From positions 3,085,001 through 3,149,000 of the forward strand of contig NZ_JACGXA010000001.1 in assembly GCF_014138045.1 (NCBI RefSeq): a stretch of 64,000 nt of DNA, given 5' to 3'. This document shows positions 9,048 to 17,363 of this stretch, in pieces (within the stretch, counting starts at the first letter, position 1; each line of letters opens with the position of its first letter). The notes beneath the pieces were generated by a model that was not told the DNA's origin, did not search any database, and saw only the letters and a list, made by a program, of their open reading frames with translations. Source of the DNA: Nocardioides ginsengisegetis. Its GTDB lineage: Bacteria > Actinomycetota > Actinomycetes > Propionibacteriales > Nocardioidaceae. The translations under genes were made by a program, and so were the position numbers.

Positions 9048-9591
9048 GACCAACGCCGAGACCTACCACGTCGTGCTGCTGGTCGAGCAGGCGTTGACGC
9101 CCGCCGACGCGGCCCAGGTGCGCTCCCTGCACGAGGGACTGGACGAGCCGGTGACCTACCACGTGCTGATGCCGATGGAGGACGCCGCGGCCCGCATCGA
9201 GTCGGCCATGGGCTCGCTGTCGGCCGGCGAGGTGCTGGGCTCCCCCGCCCTGGCCATGAACGACGTCGACCTCGAGGCGGTGCGCAAGGACTGTGCCGAG
9301 CGCTCCTCGGCCGAGCTCGACGCCACGCTCGCCGCCCTGCGCGGCGCCGGCGCGACCGCCGAGGGCTGCGTCGTGTCCGAGCCGCCGATCGACGCGCTGG
9401 CCACGATGGTGACCGCCGTCGACGGCCGCGAGGCGATCATCCTGACCCGGTCCCACGTCGTCGCGGAGTTCTTCCACGTCGACTGGACCTCGCGGGCCCG
9501 GCGCAAGATCGGCGTCCCGGTGCTGCACCTGCTCGAGCACGAGAACTTCGACGAGCAGTCCGGCGCCGGCGAGGGCGTCTCCGGCCTCTGA
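9040..9591 (+). CDS. Universal-stress-protein-like protein
   Basis: A 183-aa cytosolic protein. The C-terminal part (DGREAIILTRSHVVAEFFHVDW and VPVLHLLEH) resembles the nucleotide-binding end of the UspA fold, while the N-terminal strand YHVVLLVEQALTP fits the first strand. The ATP-binding glycine motif of classical UspA is not clear. It overlaps the ligase stop by 8 bases and has a good RBS (AGGAGG), so it is probably co-transcribed with the ligase. The function is unknown. Confidence 0.55.
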   Translation: MSETNAETYHVVLLVEQALTPADAAQVRSLHEGLDEPVTYHVLMPMEDAAARIESAMGSLSAGEVLGSPALAMNDVDLEAVRKDCAERSSAELDATLAALRGAGATAEGCVVSEPPIDALATMVTAVDGREAIILTRSHVVAEFFHVDWTSRARRKIGVPVLHLLEHENFDEQSGAGEGVSGL

Positions 9592-9598
9592 GCCTCAC

Positions 9599-10114
9599 TC
9601 AGTCGCGCGGCGGCCCGCCGCCGAGCTCGCTGACGATGTCGAGGTGCCCGGCGTGCCGGGCGTACTCCTGCAGCACGTGGAAGCAGATCCACCGCAGGTC
9701 CAGGGCGTCGTGCTCGGCGCCGCGGAACTCCGCCACCTTCTCGTCGAGCGCGTGCTCGCGCAGGATGGCCGTCGTCCGCTCGCCGACTGCCCGCAGCGCC
9801 GCGGCGTGCGTGGCCGAGTCACGGGAGTCGTCGACCGCCCAGGTCGAGTCGTCGGCCGGGTCGCCGCCCTCCCAGTCACCGAACGGGTCGGCCACGTCCT
9901 CGCCGAGGAACCGCCAGACGAACCAGCGCTGCTCCATGTGCTGCACGTGCACCAGCAGCTGCAGCGGGGTCCAGCCCGAGGGCACGCGCGCGCGTCGCTG
10001 CTCGTCGCGGGACAGCGCGAGGACGCCGGCGATGAGGTCCTCGCGGTAGTAGGAGAGGTACGCCGCGTGGTGCGCGGCCTCGTCGCCGGTGCCCGGCGGC
10101 GGCTCGCCGCTCAC
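9599..10114 (-). CDS. DinB/DUF664 superfamily protein
   Basis: A 171-aa four-helix-bundle protein of the DinB/YfiT family, which includes bacillithiol or mycothiol-dependent S-transferases and metal-binding enzymes. The three expected metal histidines can be seen: HVQHMEQRW early, then HVLQEYARHAGHLD near the C-terminus. The GTG start at 10114 overlaps the stop of the polymerase gene by 4 bases, so the two are coupled. It is not DNA polymerase IV, despite the shared name. The substrate is unknown. Confidence 0.72.
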   Translation of the reverse strand: MSGEPPPGTGDEAAHHAAYLSYYREDLIAGVLALSRDEQRRARVPSGWTPLQLLVHVQHMEQRWFVWRFLGEDVADPFGDWEGGDPADDSTWAVDDSRDSATHAAALRAVGERTTAILREHALDEKVAEFRGAEHDALDLRWICFHVLQEYARHAGHLDIVSELGGGPPRD

Positions 10115-11193
10115 GGCTCCACTCGATTGCCGTCGGCGTCCCAGTGCGACTCGACCTTCTTGCTCGGCTGCACGCGCGGCGGCTCGCCCGGCATCTTGGG
10201 GTAGTCCGGCGGGTAGTTCAGCTCGCCGCCCGGCAGCTCCTCCCAGAGCTCGAGCAGCGGGGTCAGGTCGTGATGGACGTCGTCGATACCGGCCCACGGG
10301 TCGCCGTCGGCCAGTCTCTCGGGCACGGTGAACAGGTTGAAGGCACGCGGGTCCGTGACGCCGGCCAGCTCGTCCCACGTCATCGGCGTGGACACGGGCG
10401 CGCCGGGGATCGGCCTCAGCGAGTAGGCCGAGGCGATGGTGCGGTCGCGGCAGTTCTGGTTGAAGTCGACGAAGATGCGCTCGCCTCGCTCCTCCTTCCA
10501 CCAGGCCGTGGTGACGCCGGGGTCGCGTTGCTCGAGCGCCCGGCCGAAGCCGATCGCGGCGTGCCGCACGTCGGCGAAGTCCCACTCCGGCTTGATCCGG
10601 ACGAAGACGTGGATGCCGCGGTTGCCCGACGTCTTGGGGTAGCCGGTGATGCCGAGCTCCTCGAGCAGCTCCCGCGCCACGCCGGCCACGCGGACGGCGT
10701 CGGTGAAGGACGTCCCGGGCTGGGGGTCCAGGTCGATGCGGAGCTCGTCGGGGCGGTCGACGTCGGAGCGACGTACGGGCCAGGGGTGGAAGGTGAGCGT
10801 GCCCATGTGCGCGCACCAGACGGGCACCGCGATCTCGGTCGGGCAGATCTCGTCGGCGGTGCGCCCCGAGGGGAAGGTCACCTCGACGGACTCGAGGTAG
10901 TCGGGAGCCCCCTGGGGGACGCGCTTCTGGTAGAACGCGTCGGCGCCCTTGTCCATCGGGCCGGTGGCCAGCTTCATGCCCGGCCGGACCCCGGACGTCC
11001 AGCGCTCGAGCGCCGTCGGCCGGTCGCGGAGCGCGCGCATCAGGCCGTCGCCGACGGAGGCGAAGTACTCCGCCACCATCAGCTTGGTGACCCCGGGCGT
11101 CGTGTCGGTGGCCTCGTAGATCACCCGGTCGGGGCTGGAGACGCGGACCGCGCGTCCCCCCGCGTCGACCTCCGCTGCGGCAGCTTTCGGCAT
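10111..11193 (-). CDS. LigD-type DNA primase-polymerase (stand-alone)
   Basis: A 360-aa archaeo-eukaryotic primase-type polymerase, the PolDom module of LigD, which fills gaps and adds ribonucleotides during non-homologous end joining. ELRIDLDPQPGTSF carries the catalytic DxD; GYPKTSGNRGIHVFVRI holds the SGxxGxH motif; RIFVDFNQN holds the third Asp. It lacks ligase and nuclease domains. The nearby ligase at 7911-9047 could act with it, giving a split NHEJ pair. It starts at ATG 11193, 18 bases after the stop of the small zinc-site protein gene. Confidence 0.88.
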   Translation of the reverse strand: MPKAAAAEVDAGGRAVRVSSPDRVIYEATDTTPGVTKLMVAEYFASVGDGLMRALRDRPTALERWTSGVRPGMKLATGPMDKGADAFYQKRVPQGAPDYLESVEVTFPSGRTADEICPTEIAVPVWCAHMGTLTFHPWPVRRSDVDRPDELRIDLDPQPGTSFTDAVRVAGVARELLEELGITGYPKTSGNRGIHVFVRIKPEWDFADVRHAAIGFGRALEQRDPGVTTAWWKEERGERIFVDFNQNCRDRTIASAYSLRPIPGAPVSTPMTWDELAGVTDPRAFNLFTVPERLADGDPWAGIDDVHHDLTPLLELWEELPGGELNYPPDYPKMPGEPPRVQPSKKVESHWDADGNRVEP

Positions 11194-11211
11194 GGGGACA
11201 CGCTAGCCGGG

Positions 11212-11541
11212 TCAGAGCAGGGAGTTGGGCCGGAACGTGGGTCGCCGGTCCTCGTCCTCCTTCGCCGGGCGGACGAACTCGAAGCCCGCGGTGGTCACGA
11301 TCTGCCAGTGCGGGTCGGCACCGCGCAGGGCCAGCAGCGACTCGGCGCAGGCCACGTGCAGCGGCGGCGCGTGGAAGGCGTTGCGGCCGACCTCGTCCGG
11401 CGTGCCGACGAAGGCGATCGGCCGGCCGAGCGACTGGCCGCACCCGCCGCAGATCCGCGACAGCGCGCACTGGGTGACCCGCCGGCCGTCCAGCGTGGCC
11501 AGCGACCCGGCCCAGGCGAACGGCAGCTGGGTCACGGTCAC
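11212..11541 (-). CDS. Small CxxC/HxxC protein coupled to the desaturase
   Basis: A 109-aa protein with a probable zinc site: C31-x2-C34 (ICGGCG) and H62-x2-C65 (HVAC), with another Cys at 25. The GTG start at 11541 overlaps the desaturase stop by 4 bases (GTGA), which decides the start. It has no signal peptide or membrane segment. No family was recognised. Position suggests a role linked to the desaturase system, or simple operon hitch-hiking. The CDS is likely real because codon bias is strong and the overlap typical. Confidence 0.65.
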   Translation of the reverse strand: MTVTQLPFAWAGSLATLDGRRVTQCALSRICGGCGQSLGRPIAFVGTPDEVGRNAFHAPPLHVACAESLLALRGADPHWQIVTTAGFEFVRPAKEDEDRRPTFRPNSLL

Positions 11542-12755
11542 GAGGCCTCCCGCGACGAGCCCCGCGACCAGCCGCCGAGCTCCTTGCGGCGTACGGGCCT
11601 CTCGGCGTCGGTCTTGCGCGAGCGGTCCACGGACGGCGAGGGCGGCTCGGGCTGGTCGCTGCCGGTCATGCCGTTGGGCAGCGACAGCTTCATGATCGTG
11701 CGCAGGGCCTGGCCGTACTGCCGGTGCAGCGGGCCGGTCGTGTAGGGGATGTCGTACTTCTCGCAGAGCGCCCGGACCTTGACCGCGATCTCGGGGTAGC
11801 GGTTGCTCGGCAGGTCGGGGAAGAGGTGGTGCTCGATCTGGAAGCCGAGGCTGCCGCTCAGGATGTGCAGCGCCGTGCCGCCCTCGAAGTTGGCCGAGCC
11901 GAGCATCTGGCGGAGGTACCACTCCGCGCGGGTCTCGTCCTCGAGCTCCTCCTCGGTGAAGTGCAGCGCCCCGTCGGGGAAGTGGCCGCAGAAGATGATC
12001 ATGTAGGACCACAGGTTGCGCGCGAGGTTGGCGGTCGCATTGGCCTTGAGCGTGGACTTCCACTGCGGACCGGACAGCGCCGGGTAGACGACGTAGTCCT
12101 TGAGGATCTGGTTGCGGCCCTTGCGCGCGATCTGGCGCAGCTGCCGCTTCATCTCCTTCGGGTCCTTCCTGCCCTTGCGGATCGCCTCGAGGTCGAGGTC
12201 GTGGAGCGCGACGCCCCACTGGAACAGCCCGGCGAGCAGCGCGTTGTAGACCGGCTGGCCGAGGTTGGCGGGGTGCCACTTCTGCTCGCGCGCCATCCGC
12301 AGGATGCCGTAGCCGATGTCGTTGTCGTGGCCGAGCACGTTGGTGAACTGGTGGTGGACGTAGTTGTGCGAGTGCTTCCACTGCTCGGCCGGCTGGGCGG
12401 TGTCCCACTCCCAGTTGCTGGAGTGGATCTCGGGGTCGTTCATCCAGTCCCACTGGCCGTGCATGACGTTGTGGCCGATCTCCATGTTCTCGAGGATCTT
12501 GGCCACGCCGAGCAGGGTGGCGCCGGTCGCGAGGGCCGCCTTGCGGGTGCGGCGGGACTGCGTGCCGGCCATCAGCGTGACCCGGCCCGCGGCCGCGAGC
12601 CCGCGCTGGAGCTTGATGATCCGGTTGATGTACGCCGCGTCGGCGGCGCCGCGCGACTCCTCGACCTCGGCCCGGATCGCATCGAGCTCCCGGCCGAGCT
12701 GCTCGACCTCGTCGTCGGTGAGGTGGGTGTACTCCTGGACGTCTGCGATGGCCAT
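11538..12755 (-). CDS. Membrane fatty acid desaturase (DesA3-like)
   Basis: Di-iron acyl desaturase of the membrane type, probably acting on acyl-CoA; 405 aa from ATG 12755. Three histidine boxes are visible: HNVMH (95-99), HSHNYVHH (128-135) and EHHLFPDLPSNRY near residue 325. Hydrophobic stretches between them fit membrane helices. The upstream gene encodes the electron-donating reductase, the same pairing as Rv3229c/Rv3230c of M. tuberculosis. The RBS AAAGG lies partly in a repeat element at 12763-12805. The C-terminal 40 residues are charged and variable. Confidence 0.9.
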   Translation of the reverse strand: MAIADVQEYTHLTDDEVEQLGRELDAIRAEVEESRGAADAAYINRIIKLQRGLAAAGRVTLMAGTQSRRTRKAALATGATLLGVAKILENMEIGHNVMHGQWDWMNDPEIHSSNWEWDTAQPAEQWKHSHNYVHHQFTNVLGHDNDIGYGILRMAREQKWHPANLGQPVYNALLAGLFQWGVALHDLDLEAIRKGRKDPKEMKRQLRQIARKGRNQILKDYVVYPALSGPQWKSTLKANATANLARNLWSYMIIFCGHFPDGALHFTEEELEDETRAEWYLRQMLGSANFEGGTALHILSGSLGFQIEHHLFPDLPSNRYPEIAVKVRALCEKYDIPYTTGPLHRQYGQALRTIMKLSLPNGMTGSDQPEPPSPSVDRSRKTDAERPVRRKELGGWSRGSSREAS

Positions 12756-12762
12756 GTGTCGC

Positions 12763-12805
12763 CTTTCGGTGGTTGAGGAGGTTGCGCTGGCAACCGTCTC
12801 GAAAC
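12763..12805. repeat. Short dispersed repeat between reductase and desaturase genes
   Basis: This 43-base element fills the gap between the reductase stop (12806) and the desaturase start. On the plus strand it begins CTTTCGGTGGTTGAG and ends CGTCTCGAAAC, enclosing a GGTTGC-cagc-GCAACC stem as read on the minus strand. The first 15 bases match 14 of 15 at 21031-21045 inside hemG. It seems to be one member of a family of dispersed elements. Confidence 0.6.
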
Positions 12806-13882
12806 TCAGATGTCGAGGGTGCAGTCGCCGACGGCGGCGGTGACGCAGGTCTGCACCTGTTCGTTGGGCTGGTCGTACTCGTCGCCGTTGCGCAGGTCGC
12901 GGACCCGGCCGGAGACGAGGGTGAGCGTGCAGGTGTGGCAGATGCCCATCCGGCAGCCGTAGGGCATCCCGACGCCGGCCTGCTCCCCCGCCTCGAGGAC
13001 GGTGGTGGCGCCGTCGACGTCGACGCTCTTGCCGGAGTTGCGGAAGGTGACGGTGCCGCCCTCGCCGCCGTCGCCGCCGAGCTCGAGGGAGAACCGCTCG
13101 AGGTGCAGCCGATCCTCCAGCCCGGCCTCCTCGAAGTGCTCGTGGATCGCGTCGAGCATGGGGCCGGGGCCGCAGGCCCAGGTGTCGCGGTCGCGCCAGT
13201 CGGGGCAGATCGCGTCGAGCTTGCCCATCTCGAGCATGCCGTCGGTGTCGGTGTGCAGCCGGTGCACGGCCAGGCGCGGGTGCCGCTCCTCGAGGGCCGC
13301 CAGCTCGTCGCGGAAGATCATCCGCTCCGGGGTCGGTGAGGAGTAGTGCAGGACGACGTCCGGCATCGAGCCTCGCCGGTCGAGGGTGCGCAGCATCGCC
13401 ATCACGGGCGTGATCCCGCTGCCGCCCACGAGGAAGAGCATCCGGGCGGGGGGCGGGTCGGGCAGCACGAAGTCGCCCTCGGGCAGGGCCAGCCGCACGA
13501 TGGTGCCCGGCGCGAGGCCGTTGACCAGGTGGGCGGAGAGCTTGCCCTCCGGCATCGCCCGCACGGTGATCGAGATGGTCCGGCCGCGGCGGCGCGGTGG
13601 CGAGCTCACGGAGTAGGAGCGCCACTGGAAGCGGCCCTCGACCTGGACCCCGATGCCGACGTACTGGCCGGGGCGGTGGTCGTAGCGCCAGCCCCACCCG
13701 GGGCGGATCACCAGGGTGGCGGCGTCCTCGGTCTCGGGGATGACCTCCTCGACCCGGCCGCGCAGCTCGCGGGCGCTCCACAGCGGGTTGACCAGGCGCA
13801 GGTAGTCGTCGGGGTGCAGCGGCGTGGTCAGCTTGGAGCCGGCCTCGCGGACCTTCTGCCACGAGATCGTGCCTGTCGCCAT
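12806..13882 (-). CDS. Ferredoxin reductase (FAD, NADPH, 2Fe-2S) partner of the desaturase
   Basis: A 358-aa flavin-iron-sulfur reductase that passes electrons from NADPH to the desaturase. The FAD domain has RSYSVSSP, the NADPH domain has GGSGITPVMAMLR, and the C-terminal plant-type ferredoxin domain has GCRMGICHTC followed by QTC, giving the four 2Fe-2S cysteines. The order FAD, NADPH, 2Fe-2S and the neighbouring desaturase match Rv3230c. The start is ATG 13882 with GGGGGA upstream. The upstream divergent region contains an inverted repeat at 13914-13937. Confidence 0.9.
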   Translation of the reverse strand: MATGTISWQKVREAGSKLTTPLHPDDYLRLVNPLWSARELRGRVEEVIPETEDAATLVIRPGWGWRYDHRPGQYVGIGVQVEGRFQWRSYSVSSPPRRRGRTISITVRAMPEGKLSAHLVNGLAPGTIVRLALPEGDFVLPDPPPARMLFLVGGSGITPVMAMLRTLDRRGSMPDVVLHYSSPTPERMIFRDELAALEERHPRLAVHRLHTDTDGMLEMGKLDAICPDWRDRDTWACGPGPMLDAIHEHFEEAGLEDRLHLERFSLELGGDGGEGGTVTFRNSGKSVDVDGATTVLEAGEQAGVGMPYGCRMGICHTCTLTLVSGRVRDLRNGDEYDQPNEQVQTCVTAAVGDCTLDI

Positions 13883-13913
13883 GCGTTCCCCCTGCTGTGG
13901 TTGCCCGGAACTG

Positions 13914-13937
13914 CTCAGTGAACACTTGTCTACTGAG
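13914..13937. promoter_or_regulatory. Inverted repeat upstream of the reductase-desaturase operon
   Basis: CTCAGT (13914-13919) and ACTGAG (13932-13937) form perfect 6-base arms around a 12-base spacer. The site is 32 bases upstream of the reductase ATG, where a repressor would overlap the promoter. TetR-type regulation of desaturase operons is known in actinobacteria, but no TetR gene is adjacent here, so the binding protein is unknown. Confidence 0.4.
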
Positions 13938-13986
13938 ATGGTCAACCCTCCCCACGGGTGAGACGCGACTGGCACCATCGCCTCTC

Positions 13987-14862
13987 GTGAGCACCCCCGT
14001 GGTCCTGCTGGTGGTCGCCCTGGCCGTCGTGGCCGCGGGCGAGCTGGCCGCGCTCGTGACCGTCCTGGTGCTGTGGCGCCGGGTGACGCGGCGCGCCGTA
14101 CGCCTCGAGCGGGAGCTGGACGAGCGCATCGAGCGCGACCTGGAGCGTGGCCGTCGGCGTCCCCGGCTCGCGCCGCCGCGGGTCCCGACCACCCGCGAGG
14201 CGGTGAAGGCGGTCTGGGAGACGGCGGCGCTGGTGCGCGAGAAGGGCGTGGGCGGGGCGCTGCGCAGCTCGGTCGAGGACCTCGCCGGGTGGGCACAGGT
14301 GGAGCGGCCCGACCTGGTCCGGCTGGCCGCGGGCGACGGGTCGGTGACGGTCCTGTTCTCCGACATCGAGGGGTCGACCGCGCTCAACGAGGAGCTCGGG
14401 GACGAGGCGTGGATGCGGGTGCTGGAGCGGCACGACGCCGTCGTACGCCGCTGCGTGGCCGCCCGGGACGGGCACGTCATCAAGACCCAGGGCGACGGGT
14501 TCATGGTCGCGTTCGGGCCGGCGGCGGACGCGGTCGCCTGCGCGGTCGACGTGCAACGTGCGCTGGCCGGGCGGCGGAAGCGGCCGTTGGACCCCGACGT
14601 CCGCGTCCGGATCGGCATCCACCGCGGCGAGGCGGTGCGGCGCGAGAACGACCTCTTCGGCCGGAACGTCGCCTACGCAGCCCGCGTCGCCGGGCTCGCG
14701 CAGGGCGGCGAGATCCTGGTCAGCGAGGCCGTGGCCGCGGCCACGCCGGACCTGCCGGTCGTGGAGTCGCGCGAGGCGGAGCTGAAGGGGCTGGCCGGGG
14801 TGCACGCGGTGCACGTCGTGGCGTGGGACGACCCGGACCCGGCAGCCGTCACCGATCGGTAA
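13987..14862 (+). CDS. Membrane-anchored adenylate/guanylate cyclase (class III)
   Basis: A 291-aa protein starting at GTG 13987. Residues about 5-28 form one transmembrane helix, followed by a basic, Arg-rich linker and a class III cyclase domain. FSDIEGST and the later GDGFMVAF hold the two metal-binding aspartates; HVIKTQGDG carries the Lys expected for adenine recognition, and NVAYAARV the Asn and Arg region. It should make cAMP at the inner face of the membrane. No HAMP or sensor domain was seen. It is divergent from the reductase-desaturase operon. Confidence 0.85.
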   Translation: MSTPVVLLVVALAVVAAGELAALVTVLVLWRRVTRRAVRLERELDERIERDLERGRRRPRLAPPRVPTTREAVKAVWETAALVREKGVGGALRSSVEDLAGWAQVERPDLVRLAAGDGSVTVLFSDIEGSTALNEELGDEAWMRVLERHDAVVRRCVAARDGHVIKTQGDGFMVAFGPAADAVACAVDVQRALAGRRKRPLDPDVRVRIGIHRGEAVRRENDLFGRNVAYAARVAGLAQGGEILVSEAVAAATPDLPVVESREAELKGLAGVHAVHVVAWDDPDPAAVTDR

Positions 14863-14909
14863 GGGCTGGACCCTCGGTCTGCCTTGTCGGCGCGACTACC
14901 GTGGCGGCC

Positions 14910-15311
14910 ATGGGCTACAACGTGGAGAAGACCGATGAGCAGTGGCGCGCCGAGCTCTCGCCGGAGGAGTACGCCGTGCTGCGCAAGGCCGGCACGGAGC
15001 GCGCGTTCACCGGTGAGTACACCGACACCGAGACCAAGGGCGTCTACGCCTGCAAGGCCTGCCAGGCCACGCTGTTCGAGTCGGACACGAAGTTCCACTC
15101 CGGCTGCGGGTGGCCGTCGTTCTACCAGCCGATGACCGACACGGTGGAGTACATCGAGGACACCTCCCACGGCATGAAGCGGGTCGAGGTCCGCTGCGCC
15201 AACTGCGGCTCGCACCTCGGCCACGTGTTCCCCGACGGCTACGGCACGCCCACCGGCGACCGCTACTGCATCAACTCGGTGAGCCTGACGCTCAAGCCCG
15301 CGGACTCCTGA
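14910..15311 (+). CDS. msrB: Peptide methionine-R-sulfoxide reductase
   Basis: Repairs the R epimer of methionine sulfoxide in proteins, recycling through thioredoxin. The 133-aa length is typical. It has two zinc CxxC pairs (CKAC and CANC), the SGCGWPSF motif, and the catalytic cysteine in RYCIN. The ATG at 14910 is chosen because [13 protein letters not shown] is family-like; the frame runs open further upstream. It converges with the lipoprotein gene ending at 15313. Confidence 0.94.
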   Translation: MGYNVEKTDEQWRAELSPEEYAVLRKAGTERAFTGEYTDTETKGVYACKACQATLFESDTKFHSGCGWPSFYQPMTDTVEYIEDTSHGMKRVEVRCANCGSHLGHVFPDGYGTPTGDRYCINSVSLTLKPADS

Positions 15312-15312
15312 G

Positions 15313-15942
15313 CTACCCGACCGGGACCAGCGCGGAGAGCACCGTGACGGTGCCGGTGCCGTAGCGGCGGTCGACGTACTGCTGGAGGGTGCCGTCGTCG
15401 TGGACGACCTCGACGGTCACGCCCGCGGGCGTGGTCGTGACGGTCAGCGTCCCCGGCAGTGGCTCGGCCTCGAGGCGGCGCTGGACGTCGGCGGCCTTGG
15501 GGTCGAGGGTGCCGTTGTCGCCCGGGAAGCCGGGCTCGTCGGTGTCGTCGGGTGCCATCGGGTCGTAGAGCGCGGCCGCGATCGCCTGCGTGACCGTCAT
15601 CGACGAGCCGTCGAAGGTGCCGGTCAGCGCGAAGCTCCCCCACCGCACGTCGCCGGACCGCTCGAAGGCCTGGTGCTGCGACCAGTCCCAGTCGACGAGC
15701 GCCGGGCCCGAGCACTGCGGCGGCCAGGACTCCGCGACGGCGCCGAGGCAGACCACCGGCGAACCGGTGCCGGTGTCCATGACCGTGACCAGGTTGCGGG
15801 TCCGGACCGGGCCGTCGGCGGCCGGGATCGCGGTGGGCGGCCCGCTCGGGTCGCTCCCGGGGTCGTGCGCGACGGGGGTGCCACCGCCGCAGCCCGCCAG
15901 GGCGGCGAGCAGCACGGCGACGGCGGCGATCCGGATCAGCAT
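15313..15942 (-). CDS. Putative lipoprotein, unknown function
   Basis: A 209-aa protein starting at ATG 15942 with a lipoprotein signal: MLIRIAAVAVLLAALAGC, lipobox LAGC. The mature part is acidic and Pro/Gly/Thr-rich, with DTGTGSPVVCLGAV and a cysteine further on (PPQCSG). No family was recognised. It is probably displayed on the outer face of the membrane. It lies 41 bases downstream of hemQ on the same strand. Confidence 0.7.
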   Translation of the reverse strand: MLIRIAAVAVLLAALAGCGGGTPVAHDPGSDPSGPPTAIPAADGPVRTRNLVTVMDTGTGSPVVCLGAVAESWPPQCSGPALVDWDWSQHQAFERSGDVRWGSFALTGTFDGSSMTVTQAIAAALYDPMAPDDTDEPGFPGDNGTLDPKAADVQRRLEAEPLPGTLTVTTTPAGVTVEVVHDDGTLQQYVDRRYGTGTVTVLSALVPVG

Positions 15943-15983
15943 GCGGGTGGGACGGGCGGCCGACCAGGAGGGTTCCGGCTCCC

Positions 15984-16691
15984 CTACGGCAGCCGACCCA
16001 CCAGCTCGCCGACCTCGACCCGCGCACCGGTGTAGAACGGCACCTCCTCGCGAACGTGCCGGCGCGCCTCGGAGCCGCGCAGGTGCCGCATCAGGTCGAC
16101 GATGCGGTAGAGCTCGTCGGCCTCGAAGGCCAGGATCCACTCGTAGTCGCCGAGCGAGAAGCTGGCGACGGTGTTGGCGCGGACGTCGGGGTAGTCGCGG
16201 GCCATCTTGCCGTGGTCGGCGAGCATGGTGCGGCGCTCGGACTCCTCGAGGAGGTACCACTCGTAGGAGCGCACGAAGGGGTAGACGCTGACGTGCCGCT
16301 TGGGCTCCTCGTCGCTGAGGAACGCCGGCACGTGGCTCTTGTTGAACTCCGCCGGGCGGTGCAGCGCCATCTGCGACCAGACGGGCGCGAGGCGCCGGCC
16401 GAACGCCGTACGGCGGAAGCGGTGGTAGGCGTCCTGCAGCTCCTCGGACGTGCTGGCGTGCCACCAGACCATGACGTCGGCGTCGGCGCGCAGGCCGGCG
16501 ACGTCGTAGAGGCCGCGGGTGACGACGTCGGCCTCGGCGAGCTCGGCGAGGAGCTTCTCGACCTCGGCGCCCTCGGCGGTGCGGTCGGCGTCGCCGAGGT
16601 CACCGAAGACCTGCTCCAGCCGGAACACCGACCACATCGTGTAGCGGATGGAGTCGTTGATCTCGCGAACCTTGGCTGCCTTGCTGGTCAT
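15984..16691 (-). CDS. hemQ: Coproheme decarboxylase (HemQ/ChdC)
   Basis: Converts coproheme to heme b by oxidative decarboxylation of two propionates, the last step of the coproporphyrin-dependent pathway used by actinobacteria. The chlorite-dismutase-like fold is seen in [19 protein letters not shown], and [16 protein letters not shown], which contains the tyrosine likely to be catalytic. It is 235 aa from ATG 16691; an ATG at 16700 adds three residues. hemG and hemE, usually neighbours of hemQ, are present at 20373 and 28384 but separated by inserted genes. Confidence 0.93.
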   Translation of the reverse strand: MTSKAAKVREINDSIRYTMWSVFRLEQVFGDLGDADRTAEGAEVEKLLAELAEADVVTRGLYDVAGLRADADVMVWWHASTSEELQDAYHRFRRTAFGRRLAPVWSQMALHRPAEFNKSHVPAFLSDEEPKRHVSVYPFVRSYEWYLLEESERRTMLADHGKMARDYPDVRANTVASFSLGDYEWILAFEADELYRIVDLMRHLRGSEARRHVREEVPFYTGARVEVGELVGRLP

Positions 16692-16712
16692 GCCCCCCAT
16701 TGTGCCGCCCGC

Positions 16713-17359
<647 letters not shown>

Positions 17360-17363
<4 letters not shown>

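Noticed and set aside
9599..10114. Annotation as DNA-damage polymerase because of the DinB name
   Set aside because: The sequence is the four-helix metal-binding DinB superfamily; the true Pol IV is at 53671-54786.
11538..14618. Very long minus-strand frame of more than 1000 codons
   Set aside because: Only the part after the ATG at 12755 is a gene (desaturase); the rest is antisense or out of frame to the reductase and cyclase.
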